Assembly (NCBI RefSeq): GCF_900119365.1
Contig: NZ_FPJO01000025.1
Span: forward strand, 38,557-102,556
Source of the DNA: Streptomyces atratus
GTDB lineage: Bacteria > Actinomycetota > Actinomycetes > Streptomycetales > Streptomycetaceae
DNA length: 64,000 bases
Reading direction: 5' to 3'
The translations under genes were made by a program, and so were the position numbers. The notes beneath the pieces are model-generated. The model did not search any database and had not been told where the DNA came from. It saw nothing but the letters and a program-made list of their open reading frames with translations. Each line of letters begins with the position of its first letter. Position 1 is the stretch's first letter. Positions 1 to 10,000 of this stretch are shown here, piece by piece.

Positions 1-603
1 CCCGACGAGGCGTACGAACACGACGGCCAGCTCACCAAGCGGCACATCCGGGCCGCGACCCTCGGGGTGCTCGCCCCCGCACCCGGCGAACTCCTCTGGG
101 ACATCGGCGGAGGCTCGGGATCCATCGCGATCGAATGGATGCGCAGCCACCCGTCCTGCCGCGCGATCACCGTGGAACGCGACCCGGCACGGGCCGGACG
201 CATCGAGCGCAACGCCGGCCGCCTCGGCGTACCCGCCCTGCGTGTGGTCACCGGCCGGGCCCCCGGCAGCCTGGCCGAACTGCCCACACCCGACGCCGTG
301 TTCATCGGCGGCGGACTGACCGCGCCCGGCCTCCTCGACACCTGCTGGGATGCCCTGCCGCCCGGCGGACGCCTGGTCGCCAACACGGTCACGCTGGAGT
401 CCGAGGCACTGCTCGCCGGGGCGCACCGCAGGTACGGCGGCGAACTGGTCCGGCTCGCCGTCGCGCACGCCGTGCCGGTCGGCGGCTTCACCGGCTGGCG
501 GCAGGCCATGCCCGTCACCCAGTGGTCCGTACGCAAACCCTCAGTCAGTACCGAAGCGGAACGCTCGACAGAGCCCGCGCAAGACCCAGGAGACAACAGA
601 TGA
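1..603 (+). CDS. cobL: Precorrin-6Y C5,15-methyltransferase (decarboxylating), C-terminal part
   Basis: The reading frame is open from base 1, so the N-terminus (the CbiE-like methylase half of CobL) lies outside the window. What remains is the CbiT-like half. It starts with the family signature EHDGQLTKRHIRA, followed by the SAM-binding glycine-rich loop DIGGGSGSIAIEW and the later motif FIGGG. CobL/CbiT methylates C15 (with C5 done by the missing half) and decarboxylates the C12 acetate in the corrin pathway. The stop codon overlaps the cobM start (ATGA), indicating translational coupling. Family assignment is firm; the true start is not visible. Confidence 0.93.
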   Translation, partial: PDEAYEHDGQLTKRHIRAATLGVLAPAPGELLWDIGGGSGSIAIEWMRSHPSCRAITVERDPARAGRIERNAGRLGVPALRVVTGRAPGSLAELPTPDAVFIGGGLTAPGLLDTCWDALPPGGRLVANTVTLESEALLAGAHRRYGGELVRLAVAHAVPVGGFTGWRQAMPVTQWSVRKPSVSTEAERSTEPAQDPGDNR

Positions 604-1349
604 CCGTGTACTTCATCGGCGCTGGCCCGGGGGCCGCCGACCTGATCACCGTGCGCGGCGCCCGCACGCTCGCCTCCTGCCAGGTCTGCCTGTACGCGGG
701 CAGCCTGGTGCCCCGGGAACTGCTCGCCGAATGCCCCCCGGACGCCCGCCTGGTGGACACCGCCCAGCTCGACATCGACCAGATCACCGCCGAGCTGACG
801 GCCGCGCACCGGGCCGGCCACGACGTGGCCCGGCTGCACTCGGGCGACCCCTCGGTGTTCAGCGCGGTCAACGAGCAAATGCGCCGGCTCGACGAGGCCG
901 GGGTGCCCTACGAAGTGGTGCCCGGCGTACCCGCGTTCGCGGCCGCCGCGGCGGCGCTCAAGCGGGAACTCACCGTGCCGACCGTCGGCCAGACCGTCAT
1001 CCTGACCCGGATCGCCCATCGCGCGACCGCGATGCCGGAGGGCGAGGACCTGGCCACGCTGGGCCGCAGCGGTGCACTGATCGTGCTGCACCTAGCCGCC
1101 CGGTACGCGGACCGCGTCGTAGAGGAACTCGTGCCGCACTACGGGGCCGACTGCCCGGCCGCCGTCGTGGCGCTGGCCTCACGCCCGGACGAAGTCGTCC
1201 TGCGCGGAACCCTCGGCACCATCGCCGAGCAGGTGAAGGCGGCGGGCGTGATCCGTACCGCTGTCATCATGGTCGGCCGCACCCTGGGCGCCGAGCAGTT
1301 CCGCGACAGCCACCTCTACTCACCCGGACGCGAACGCCACGTCTGCTGA
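600..1349 (+). CDS. cobM: Precorrin-4 C11-methyltransferase
   Basis: This 249-residue protein belongs to the tetrapyrrole methylase family and is the usual length for CobM. It begins TVYFIGAGPGAADLITVRGA, the SAM-binding P-loop-like start of CobM/CbiF. It continues with LHSGDPSVF, EVVPGVPAFAAAAAALKREL and a C-terminal IRTAVIMVGRTL, all typical of the C11 enzyme. It acts in the cytoplasm after CobJ, converting precorrin-4 to precorrin-5. The ATG overlaps the cobL stop, so the two are probably one transcript. The next gene, cbiD, is on the opposite strand and ends 29 bp away (convergent). Confidence 0.95.
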   Translation: MTVYFIGAGPGAADLITVRGARTLASCQVCLYAGSLVPRELLAECPPDARLVDTAQLDIDQITAELTAAHRAGHDVARLHSGDPSVFSAVNEQMRRLDEAGVPYEVVPGVPAFAAAAAALKRELTVPTVGQTVILTRIAHRATAMPEGEDLATLGRSGALIVLHLAARYADRVVEELVPHYGADCPAAVVALASRPDEVVLRGTLGTIAEQVKAAGVIRTAVIMVGRTLGAEQFRDSHLYSPGRERHVC

Positions 1350-1378
1350 CGGCGCCACCGCATCGGCCGGGCGGCCGG

Positions 1379-2494
1379 TCAGCGCACGCTGCTGCGCCCG
1401 ACGACCACGCCCGCCCGGTCGATGCAGATGACGTCGACGGCGACCGGCGCACCCCGCAGCACCGACAGCGCCTGGTCCCGCGCCGCCACGGCCACCAGGT
1501 CCCCGAGCGGCACACCGCGAGCGAGGCACAGCCGGAGCGCCGCGAGACCCGTGTTCGCGACCGCCACCTCGGCGGCCAGGGCCTCGTCCGCACCGCCCCG
1601 CCGGGCCAGCTCGGCCAGGAAGGGCTTGTCGACCTGGGACCGCGCGGAGTGCAGATCGAGGTGTCCGGCGGCGAGCTTCGACAGCTTCGCGAACCCGCCG
1701 CAGACCGTCAGCCGGTCCACCGGGTGACGGCGCACGTACTTCAGCACCGCGCCCGCGAAGTCCCCCATGTCGAGCAGCGCGAGCTCCGGCAGCCCGTACT
1801 CGGCCACCACGGTCTTCTCCGAGGTGGAACCCGTGCACCCGGCCACGTGGGTGTGCCCGGCGGCGCGGGCCACGTCCACACCGCGACGGATCGAGTCGAT
1901 CCACGCCGAGCAGGAGTACGGCACCACGACACCGGTCGTGCCGAGGATCGACAGACCCCCCAGGATGCCCAGGCGCGGGTTCCAGGTGGAGCGGGCGATC
2001 TCCTCGCCGTCGTCCACCGACACGGTCACCTCGACGTCCCCCGAACCCCGGTGCTCCGCGGCGACCCGCGCGATGTGGTCGCGGAGCATCTGCCGCGGCA
2101 CGGGATTGATCGCCGGTTCCCCGACGTCCAGCGGCAGCCCGGGAAGGGTGACCGTGCCCACGCCGGGCCCGGCCCGGAACACCACACCCGATCCCGGCGG
2201 CAGCCGCCGTACGGTCACCCGGACCAGAGCGCCGTGCGTCACGTCCGGGTCGTCGCCCGCGTCCTTGACCACCCCGGCCGTCGCCCGCCCCTCGGCCAGC
2301 TCCTCCACCGCCAGCGCGAAAGCGGGCGTCTGCCCCTTGGGTAGGGTGATCGTCACCGGGTCGGGGAAGTCGCCCGTCAGCAGGGCCGTGTACGCGGCAG
2401 TCGCTGCCGCGGTCGCACAGGCGCCGGTGGTCCAGCCGGGCCGCAGACCGGTGTGTTTCAACTGGGCGCTGCGCCCGCCCTCAGTCTCACCCAT
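1379..2494 (-). CDS. cbiD: Cobalt-precorrin-5B / precorrin-5 C1-methyltransferase CbiD
   Basis: This protein of 371 residues has the CbiD N-terminal signature LRPGWTTGACATAAATAAY, then ITLPKGQ and the later GSTSEKTV and GDFAG motifs. CbiD methylates C1 of the corrin precursor and releases the C2 unit as acetaldehyde. I chose the ATG at 2494 (protein MGETEGGR). The longer upstream frame is arginine/proline-rich shadow sequence that would run into cobK. The start codon is only 2 bp from the divergent cobK start, so the promoters of the two must lie inside each other's coding regions or within adjacent genes. Confidence 0.93.
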   Translation of the reverse strand: MGETEGGRSAQLKHTGLRPGWTTGACATAAATAAYTALLTGDFPDPVTITLPKGQTPAFALAVEELAEGRATAGVVKDAGDDPDVTHGALVRVTVRRLPPGSGVVFRAGPGVGTVTLPGLPLDVGEPAINPVPRQMLRDHIARVAAEHRGSGDVEVTVSVDDGEEIARSTWNPRLGILGGLSILGTTGVVVPYSCSAWIDSIRRGVDVARAAGHTHVAGCTGSTSEKTVVAEYGLPELALLDMGDFAGAVLKYVRRHPVDRLTVCGGFAKLSKLAAGHLDLHSARSQVDKPFLAELARRGGADEALAAEVAVANTGLAALRLCLARGVPLGDLVAVAARDQALSVLRGAPVAVDVICIDRAGVVVGRSSVR

Positions 2495-2496
2495 GG

Positions 2497-3261
2497 ATGG
2501 ATCCGATGCATGTACTCGTACTCGGCGGCACGACGGAGGCCCGTCGCCTCGCCGAGTTGCTGGTGGAGGTGCTCCCGGCCGGCGTCGGGCTGACGAGTTC
2601 GCTCGCCGGACGGGTCTTTGGCCCGAGGCTCCCGCCGGGCGAGGTCCGCATCGGTGGCTTCGGGGGAGCCGACGGGCTCGCCGCATGGCTGCGCACGCAC
2701 CAGGTGGACGCGCTCATCGACGCCACCCATCCTTTCGCCGGGACGATCAGTTTCAACGCGGCCGCTGCCGCCGCTGCCGCCCATGTTCCCCTGCTCGCCG
2801 TGCGCCGGCCCGGGTGGGTGCCCGGCGAGGGCGACGACTGGCATGCGGCCGGTTCCCTCGCCGAGGCGGCGGCGGCCCTGCCCGCGCTGGGGCGGCGCGT
2901 GTTCCTCACGACGGGCCGGATGGGGCTGGCCGCCTTCGCCGGACTGGACGAGCTGTGGTTCCTGATGCGTTCGGTGGACGCCCCCGAACCGCCGTACCCC
3001 GCCAGGATGGAGGTCCTGCTCGACCGGGGCCCGTTCACCCTGGACGGAGAGCGCGAGCTGATCCGCCGTCATCGCATCGACGTCGTCGTCACGAAGGACA
3101 GCGGAGGCGCCGCCACGGCCCCCAAACTCACCGCGGCCCGCGAGGCGCGGATCCCGGTGGTGGTGGTGCGGCGGCCGCCCGTGCCCGAGGGCGTCCCGGT
3201 CGTCGAGGGCCCGGAACCCGCTGTGGAGTGGCTCCGCGAGCACATCCTCCACCGCAGGTAG
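2497..3261 (+). CDS. cobK: Precorrin-6A reductase
   Basis: This 254-residue CobK/CbiJ protein starts MHVLVLGGTTEARRLAELL, which is the NADPH-binding Rossmann start. It contains DALIDATHPFAGTISFNA, the family signature, and ends VVTKDSGG.. TAPKLTAAREARIPVVVVRRPP. The enzyme reduces precorrin-6A to 6B (dihydro form). Two in-frame ATGs are possible (2497 or 2506). The second matches the usual family N-terminus better and neither has a clear Shine-Dalgarno. The gene is divergent from cbiD with almost no gap and is followed by the convergent cobIJ. Confidence 0.93.
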   Translation: MDPMHVLVLGGTTEARRLAELLVEVLPAGVGLTSSLAGRVFGPRLPPGEVRIGGFGGADGLAAWLRTHQVDALIDATHPFAGTISFNAAAAAAAAHVPLLAVRRPGWVPGEGDDWHAAGSLAEAAAALPALGRRVFLTTGRMGLAAFAGLDELWFLMRSVDAPEPPYPARMEVLLDRGPFTLDGERELIRRHRIDVVVTKDSGGAATAPKLTAAREARIPVVVVRRPPVPEGVPVVEGPEPAVEWLREHILHRR

Positions 3262-3278
3262 CCGGCGGCCGCCCCGGC

Positions 3279-4784
3279 TCAGGCCTCCGGATAGCGGCGG
3301 GGCGTCCAGACGATCTGCTGCCCGTCACCGCGCCGCACCCAGCGGGTCTGCGAGGACCCGACGAGCAGGATCGTGCGCATGTCGACCTCGGCGGGGTCGA
3401 GATCACCCAGCCGTACGGTCCGCACGCTCTCGGCGGGCCCGCCCACATCGCGGCCGAGAACCACGGGGGTGTCCGGCGAGCGGTGTTCGAGCAACAGGTC
3501 GCGGGCCTTGCCGACCTGCCAGGTACGGCTGCGCGAACCGGGGTTGTACAGCGCGAGCACCAGATCAGCCGTCGCCGCCGCGCGCAGCCGCTCCGCGATC
3601 ACCTCCCACGGCTTGAGCCGGTCGGAGAGCGATATCGTCGCGTAGTCGTGGCCCAGCGGCGCACCCGCCCGGGCGGCGGCGGCGTTGGCGGCCGTCACCC
3701 CCGGCAGCACCCGCACCGGCACCTGCGCGTACTCGTCCTGCGAGGCCACCTCCAGGACGGCCGTCGCCATGGCGAAGACCCCGGGGTCGCCGCCGGACAC
3801 CACGGCCACCCGCCGTCCGCGCCGGGCCAGGTCGAGGGCGAACTCGGCACGCTCCGACTCGGCCTTGTTGTCCGAGCCGTGGCGCACCTGCCCCGGCCGG
3901 ACCGGCACCCGGTCCAGATAAGTGGTGTAGCCGACCAGGTCGTCGGCGGCGGCCAGCGCCCCGCGCGTCTCGGGGGTCAGCCACAGCGGCCCGGCCGGTC
4001 CGGTGCCGACCACGGTCACCTCGCCGCCCTCCGGGGCGCGTTCGGGACGCGCCGCTCCGACCCTGCTGGGCAGGACCGCGACCGCGAAGTACGGCACCGA
4101 GCCGGCGTCGACCTCGGCCAGCTCGCCCACGCGCTCCCCGGCCATCGTGGCGCGCTCCACGTAACGCGCCTCGGGCAGCCGACCGGACGTCTCGAAGGCG
4201 CGGCGCACGGCGGGGAACGTACGTCCCAGCTTCATGACCACGGCGGCGTCGGTGGCGGCGAGACGGGCGGTCAGCTCCTCCTGAGGCAGGGTGCCGGGCA
4301 GGATGGTCAGCACCTCCTCGCCCTCGACGAGCGGGGTCCCGAGCCGCGCGGCGGCCGCGCTCACCGAGGTGACGCCCGGGATCACTTCGGTCGGGTAGCG
4401 GTCGGCGAGCCGCTTGTGCATGTGCATGTACGAGCCGTAGAAGAGCGGGTCGCCCTCGGCCAGCACCGCGACCGTGCGCCCGGCGTCCAGGTGCGCCGCC
4501 AGACGGGCCGCCGCCTCGGCGTAGAACTCCTCCATCGCCCCCCGGTACCCGCCAGGGTGGTCCGTGGTCTCCGTCGTGACGGGGTAGACCAGCTGCTCCT
4601 CGACATGGTCGGCACGGATGTGCTTCGCCGCGATGGACCGGGCGATGGACCGTCCGTGCCGGGCGCTGTGGTACGCGACGACATCGGCCTCGGCGATGAT
4701 CTCCACCGCCCGTACGGTCATCAGAGCCGGATCGCCGGGGCCGAGCCCGACCCCGTACAGCCGGCCCGTCTTCTGCTCGCTCAC
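3279..4784 (-). CDS. cobIJ: Fused precorrin-2 C20-methyltransferase / precorrin-3B C17-methyltransferase
   Basis: This is a 501-residue fusion of two tetrapyrrole methylases. Residues about 1-245 are CobI-like (GRLYGVGLGPGDPALMTVRAVE, EGDPLFYGSYMHMHKRL, VIPGVTSVSAAAARLG). Residues about 250-501 are CobJ-like (VTVVGTGPAGPLWLTPETR, VSGGDPGVFAMATAVLEV, LYNPGSRSRTWQVGKARDLLL). The fusion is common in actinobacteria. The GTG at 4784 has GAGGAAGAG upstream, and the cobH stop is 2 bp before it, so the minus-strand genes cobG, cobH and cobIJ form one run. The start could only otherwise be upstream inside cobH. Confidence 0.94.
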   Translation of the reverse strand: MSEQKTGRLYGVGLGPGDPALMTVRAVEIIAEADVVAYHSARHGRSIARSIAAKHIRADHVEEQLVYPVTTETTDHPGGYRGAMEEFYAEAAARLAAHLDAGRTVAVLAEGDPLFYGSYMHMHKRLADRYPTEVIPGVTSVSAAAARLGTPLVEGEEVLTILPGTLPQEELTARLAATDAAVVMKLGRTFPAVRRAFETSGRLPEARYVERATMAGERVGELAEVDAGSVPYFAVAVLPSRVGAARPERAPEGGEVTVVGTGPAGPLWLTPETRGALAAADDLVGYTTYLDRVPVRPGQVRHGSDNKAESERAEFALDLARRGRRVAVVSGGDPGVFAMATAVLEVASQDEYAQVPVRVLPGVTAANAAAARAGAPLGHDYATISLSDRLKPWEVIAERLRAAATADLVLALYNPGSRSRTWQVGKARDLLLEHRSPDTPVVLGRDVGGPAESVRTVRLGDLDPAEVDMRTILLVGSSQTRWVRRGDGQQIVWTPRRYPEA

Positions 4785-4786
4785 GT

Positions 4787-5413
4787 CTACTCTTCCTCGC
4801 TGGCGATCGCGTTGAGGGCGGCGGCCGCGATGGCGCTGCCGCCGCGACGGCCTCGGACGATCAGATGCTCCAGCCCGGAGGGGTGCGCGGCCAGGGCGTC
4901 CTTGGACTCGGCGGCACCGATGAAGCCGACCGGCACGCCGATGACCGCGGCGGGGCGCGGCGCGCCCTCCTCGATCAGCTCCAGCAGCCGGAACAGCGCG
5001 GTCGGTGCGTTCCCGACAGCGACGACCGCGCCTTCCAGCCGGTCGCGCCACAGCTCCAGGGCGGCTGCGCTGCGCGTGGTGCCCAACTCCTTCGCGAGCC
5101 CGGGCACCGCCGGGTCGGACAGGGTGCACACCACCTCGTTGTCCGCAGGCAGCCGCTTGCGGGTGACACCGCTGGCGACCATGGCCACATCGCACAGGAT
5201 GGGCGCGCCGGCCCGCAGAGCGGCGCGGGCGCGGGCGACGGCGTCCGGAGTGAAAGCGAGATCACGGACGAGGTCGACCATCCCGCAGGCGTGGATCATG
5301 CGGACCGCGACCTGGCTCACATCGGCGGGCAGGCCTGCGAGATCCGCCTCCGCGCGGATCGTGGCGAAGGACTGGCGATAGATCGCCGGTCCGTCCTTCT
5401 CGTACTGGTGCAC
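4787..5413 (-). CDS. cobH: Precorrin-8X methylmutase
   Basis: This 208-residue CobH/CbiC moves the C11 methyl to C12 to give hydrogenobyrinate. It has YEKDGPAIYRQSFATIRAEADL at the N-terminus and the catalytic-His region VAVRMIHACGMVDLV. Downstream are GAPILCDVAMVASGVTRKRLP and the C-terminal GVPVGFIGAAESKDAL and IVRGRRGGSAIAAAALNA. The GTG at 5413 is preceded by GAGGAAGAG at a workable distance. The adjacent ACAGTG offers no better alternative. The gene lies 2 bp before cobIJ and 62 bp after the cobG stop. Confidence 0.95.
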   Translation of the reverse strand: MHQYEKDGPAIYRQSFATIRAEADLAGLPADVSQVAVRMIHACGMVDLVRDLAFTPDAVARARAALRAGAPILCDVAMVASGVTRKRLPADNEVVCTLSDPAVPGLAKELGTTRSAAALELWRDRLEGAVVAVGNAPTALFRLLELIEEGAPRPAAVIGVPVGFIGAAESKDALAAHPSGLEHLIVRGRRGGSAIAAAALNAIASEEE

Positions 5414-5475
5414 AGTGCTTTCGCTCTCTTCCTCGGGCGTGCAACGTCGGGTACAGGGGAGTGGGGCGTACGGGG

Positions 5476-6804
5476 TCAGCCGTGTGTGCGGCGGGCCGCG
5501 GCCACCGCGGCGGCGAGAACGCCGGGGTTGTCGGGAACGCTCACGGGGGCGCCCCGCTCCTCGCCCCGAACGAGGGAGATCCGGTGCCCGTCGGGGGTGG
5601 CGACGACATCGACCCACTCGCCGCGGGGGTGCCCGCAGCGGCGTTCGCAACCGGACCAGTACACCGGCAGCAGCCCCGCGTCCCCCACCGGGGCCGCGGC
5701 CTGGGCCCGCACATCGGCCAGTGACTTCGCACAGCCGGGCCGGCCGATACAGGCACCCACCCCTGTCCAGGGGGAGTCGGGTCCGACGACGAGACCGGTG
5801 GCCCCCAGCTCTTCCAGCGACCTGGCGGCCTGCCGCCGCTCCACCCCCGGAACGACGACCCCGCGCCACGGTGTCAGCCGCAATGCACCGCCGCCCCGGT
5901 GACGGGCCGTTTCCGTCAGCGACCGCCACTGCGCCGGGGCGATACGCCCCAGGGGGATGCCGACCGACAGCGCGGCCCCGTCCTGCGGGCCGGTCACGAC
6001 GCCGGGGGCGGGGCCGTCCGAGCTCCGCGGACAGGCGCGGTCCTCGGTGGATACGGTGCCGGGCCCCGCCTCCCGCAACCGTCGTACGACCTCGTCGAAG
6101 AGGGATCCGGCGCCGCCGGGCAGGTCCGGCACACGCCAGGCGCCGGTGCCCGACGCCTGCTCCAGGAAGGTCTCGGCCGCCAGGAGGGCGGCCCGCGGCG
6201 CCCGTGCGCCCGGTATCCGTGCGGTGGTCGGGGCCGTGCCGATCCGCAGCAGCGCCGTTCCGTCGCCCTGCGCCAGCAGCGTCACATCGCCGCCCAGCGC
6301 GTCCACATCGCCACGGCCGTCGTCGAGCACGAACAAGAACCTGCCCGACAGGCCCGCCGTCCCGTCGCCCGCGCACAGCAGCGCGTCCAGCTCGGACAGC
6401 CAGGGGCCGACGTCCCGCGCTCCCAGGCCGTCGAGCCCCGAGAGCGGCGAGGCCACGATATTGCGTATCCGCTCGTGGCGTGGGGAGGGCAACAGCCCCG
6501 CCTCGCCAAGCCGGTCGGCCAGTTCGGCTCCGCAGTCCGGGCCCAGCCCGCGCAACTGGACGTTGCCGCGCGAAGTGAGATGCAACTCACCATCGCCCAG
6601 ACTCTCCGACAGCGCCCCCAGCGCTTGCGCCTGCACCGCCGTCAGCAGACCGCCGGGAACCCGGACACGGGCCAGCGCGCCGTCGTCCGCCCGGTGCAGC
6701 CGCAGCGTGCCGGGGCAGGCGTCACCGCGGTCCCGGGCAGACGCGTCTCCCGGCGGTGAAGGCGAAGTGGCAGGTCGGGGCATGGCGGCGAGCATACCGA
6801 CCAT
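5476..6804 (-). CDS. cobG: Precorrin-3B synthase (siroheme/4Fe-4S, CobG)
   Basis: This nitrite/sulfite-reductase-like protein is up to 442 residues. The ferredoxin-like half repeats are visible (ELHLTSRGNVQLRGLG near the N-terminus, LRLTPWRGVVVPGV later). The C-terminal cluster-binding motif is C-x5-C (CIGRPGC) followed by C-x3-C (CERRC), as in sulfite reductases. CobG is the oxygen-dependent mono-oxygenase that converts precorrin-3A to 3B. Three in-frame ATGs (6804, 6795, 6783) are possible; the last gives MPRPATSP. No strong Shine-Dalgarno separates them, so the start is uncertain. It is divergent from the cobalamin riboswitch and cobN. Confidence 0.9.
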   Translation of the reverse strand: MVGMLAAMPRPATSPSPPGDASARDRGDACPGTLRLHRADDGALARVRVPGGLLTAVQAQALGALSESLGDGELHLTSRGNVQLRGLGPDCGAELADRLGEAGLLPSPRHERIRNIVASPLSGLDGLGARDVGPWLSELDALLCAGDGTAGLSGRFLFVLDDGRGDVDALGGDVTLLAQGDGTALLRIGTAPTTARIPGARAPRAALLAAETFLEQASGTGAWRVPDLPGGAGSLFDEVVRRLREAGPGTVSTEDRACPRSSDGPAPGVVTGPQDGAALSVGIPLGRIAPAQWRSLTETARHRGGGALRLTPWRGVVVPGVERRQAARSLEELGATGLVVGPDSPWTGVGACIGRPGCAKSLADVRAQAAAPVGDAGLLPVYWSGCERRCGHPRGEWVDVVATPDGHRISLVRGEERGAPVSVPDNPGVLAAAVAAARRTHG

Positions 6805-6867
6805 CCGACCGGATCCGTATGTCCTCCATCAGTTGACCGGCCCTTACTATGCCTACTGACGAGCCAT

Positions 6868-7012
6868 CCGGCACGTCGTCGCCACAGACGGCGACAGGGG
6901 AGGAAGTCCGGTGCGATTCCGGCACGGTCCCGCCACTGTGAGCCCGGCCACGGCCTGGCAAGTCAGGAACTCCCTTCCCCGAACCCTCGAACCCGTTCGA
7001 GCAGGGGAGCTT
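6868..7012 (+). promoter_or_regulatory. Cobalamin riboswitch upstream of cobN
   Basis: The conserved core is readable in order. First comes GGAGGAAGTCCGGTGC, then ATTCCGGCACGG, then TCCCGCCACTGTGA, and finally the B12-box element GGCAAGTCAGGAA at about 6956-6969, which is followed by a possible switching stem. These are the class hallmarks of adenosylcobalamin-type aptamers. It lies in the sense orientation with its end about 50 nt before cobN, so cobN should be repressed by ample cobalamin. The outer boundaries are approximate. Confidence 0.93.
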
Positions 7013-7063
7013 CATTCCGACACCGCCCGGGGCGTGGACACCCCGAGGAAGGCCCGACGCCGC

Positions 7064-10000
7064 ATGATCCTGCTCCTGTCGACGTCCGACACCGACCTGC
7101 TCAGTGCCCGCGCCTCGGACGGCCCGGTCTCCTACCGCTACGCCAACCCCTCCCGGCTCCCGCTCCAGGACCTGCCCGAGCTCCTCGACGGCGTCGACCT
7201 GGTCGTCGTACGCCTCCTCGGCGGCGTACGCGCCTGGCAGGACGGCCTCGACCAAGTGCTCGCCACCGGACGCCCCGTCGTCGTCCTCACCGGCGAACAG
7301 GCCCCCGACGCCCAGCTGATGGCCGCCTCGACGGTCCCCATCGGCATCGCCGCCGAGGCCCACGCCTATCTGGCCCACGGCGGGCCCGCCAACCTGGACC
7401 AGCTCGCCCGCTTCCTCTCCGACACCGTGCTGCTCACCGGCCACGGCTTCGCACCGCCCGCCCCGGCACCCTCCTGGGGCCCGCTGGAGCGCACCCCCCG
7501 GCGCACCGACGGCCCGGTCGTCGCCGTGCTCTACTACCGCGCCCACCACATGAGCGGCAACACCGCGTTCGTCGAGGCGCTCTGCCGCGCCGTCGAGGAC
7601 GCGGGCGCCCGCGCGCTGCCGCTGTACGTCGCCTCGCTGCGCACCCCCGAGGCCGAGCTCATCGAAGAGCTGCGCGCCGCCGACGCGATCGTGACCACCG
7701 TCCTCGCCGCGGGCGGCACCCGGCCCGCCGAGGCCTCGGCCGGCGGCGACGACGAGTCCTGGGACGCGGGCGTCCTCAGCGGCCTCGACGTACCCATCCT
7801 CCAGGCCCTCTGCCTCACCGGTTCACGCACCGACTGGGAAGACAACGACGAGGGGGTCTCCCCGCTCGACGCCGCCAGCCAGATCGCGGTCCCCGAGTTC
7901 GACGGCCGCCTGATCACCGTGCCGTTCTCGTTCAAGGAGATCGACGAGGACGGCCTGCCCGCGTACGTCGCCGACACCGAGCGCGCCGCCCGCGTCGCAG
8001 GGATCGCCGTGCGCCACGCCCGGCTGCGCCACATCCCGGCCGCCGAGAAGCGGATCGCGCTCGTGCTGTCCGCGTACCCGACCAAGCACTCCCGGATCGG
8101 CAACGCCGTCGGCCTCGACACCCCGGCCAGCGCCGTCGCCCTGCTGCGCCGACTCCGCGCCGAGGGATACGACTTCGGTACGCAGGAGGTCCCCGGCCTC
8201 GTGTCGGGCGACGGCGACGAGCTGATCCGCGCGCTGATCGAGGCGGGCGGTCACGACCAGGAGTGGCTCACCGAGGAGCAGCTGGCCCGCAACCCGGTCC
8301 GCATCCCGGCCGCCGACTACCGGCGCTGGTACGCGACCCTCCCGGCCGAGCTCCGCGAAGCCGTCGAGCAGCACTGGGGCCCCGCCCCGGGCGAGATGTT
8401 CGTGGACCGGTCGAGCAACCCGGACGGCGACATCGTGCTCGCCGCCCTGCGCCACGGCAATCTGCTCATCCTCATCCAGCCGCCGCGCGGCTTCGGCGAG
8501 AACCCGATCGCGATCTACCACGACCCCGATCTGCCGCCCTCGCACCACTACCTGGCCGCCTACCGCTGGATCGCCGCCCGTGCCGACGACAACGGCTTCG
8601 GCGCCGACGCGGTGATCCACCTCGGCAAGCACGGCAACCTGGAGTGGCTGCCCGGCAAGAACGCCGGCCTCTCCGCCGCCTGCGGCCCCGACGCCGCCCT
8701 CGGCGACCTCCCGCTGATCTACCCGTTCCTGGTCAACGACCCGGGTGAGGGGACGCAGGCCAAGCGGCGCGTCCACGCCACCCTCGTGGACCACCTCGTA
8801 CCGCCGATGGCACGCGCCGACAGCTACGGTGACATCGCCCGCCTCGAACAACTCCTGGACGAGCACGCCCAGATCGCGGCGATGGACCCGGCGAAGCTCC
8901 CGGCGATCCGCGCACAGATCTGGACCCTGATCCAGGCCGCCAGGCTCGACCACGACCTGGGACTCGAAGACCGCCCGGAGGACGAGGGCTTCGACGAGTT
9001 CATCATGCATCTCGACGGCTGGCTCTGTGAGATCAAGGATGCCCAGATCCGCGACGGCCTGCACGTCCTGGGCGGCGCCCCGGCCGGCGCCGACCGGGTC
9101 AACCTCGTCCTCGCGATCCTGCGCGCCCGCCAGATCTGGGGCGGCACGGCCTCCCTGCCGGGCCTGCGCGAGGCGTTGGGACTCGACGAGTCCGCCGCGA
9201 CCCGCGTCACCGCCGACGAGGCCGAGGAGCGGGCCCGCGCGCTGGTCCAGGCGATGGAGGACGCGGACTGGTCCCCGGACGCCGTCGCCGAGGTGGCCGC
9301 CGGTCACCCGCGGGCGGTCGCCGACATCCTCGGCTTCGCGGCCCGCGAGGTGGTGCCGAGGCTGGCCGCCACGACCGACGAACTCGACCACACCCTGCAC
9401 GCGCTGGACGGCGGATTCGTCCCCGCCGGACCCTCCGGTTCCCCGCTCCGCGGCCTGGTCAACGTCCTGCCGACCGGCCGCAACTTCTACTCCGTCGACC
9501 CCAAGGCCGTACCCTCACGCCTCGCCTGGGAGACCGGCCAGGCCCTGGCCGACTCGCTCCTGGAGCGCTACCGCACCGACAACGGCGACTGGCCCACCTC
9601 GGTCGGCCTGTCCCTGTGGGGCACCAGCGCGATGCGCACCGCCGGTGACGACGTCGCCGAAGCCTTCGCCCTGCTCGGCGTCCGCCCGGTCTGGGACGAC
9701 GCCTCGCGCCGCGTCACCGGCCTGGAGGCGATCCCGCCGGCCGAACTCGGCCGCCCGCGCATCGACGTCACCCTGCGCATCAGCGGTTTCTTCCGCGATG
9801 CCTTCCCGCACACCATCGGCCTGCTCGACGACGCGGTCCGCCTCGTCGCCTCCCTGGACGAGCCCGCCGAGCAGAACCACGTACGCGCCCACACCCAGGC
9901 CGACCTGGCCGGCCACGGCGACGAACGCCGCGCCACCACCCGCATCTTCGGCTCCCGCCCCGGTACGTACGGCGCCGGTCTGCTCCAGCTCATCGACTCC

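Noticed and set aside
6911..7063. An N-terminal extension of cobN from an upstream ATG
   Set aside because: It would translate the cobalamin riboswitch itself. The family start and ribosome binding site are at 7064.
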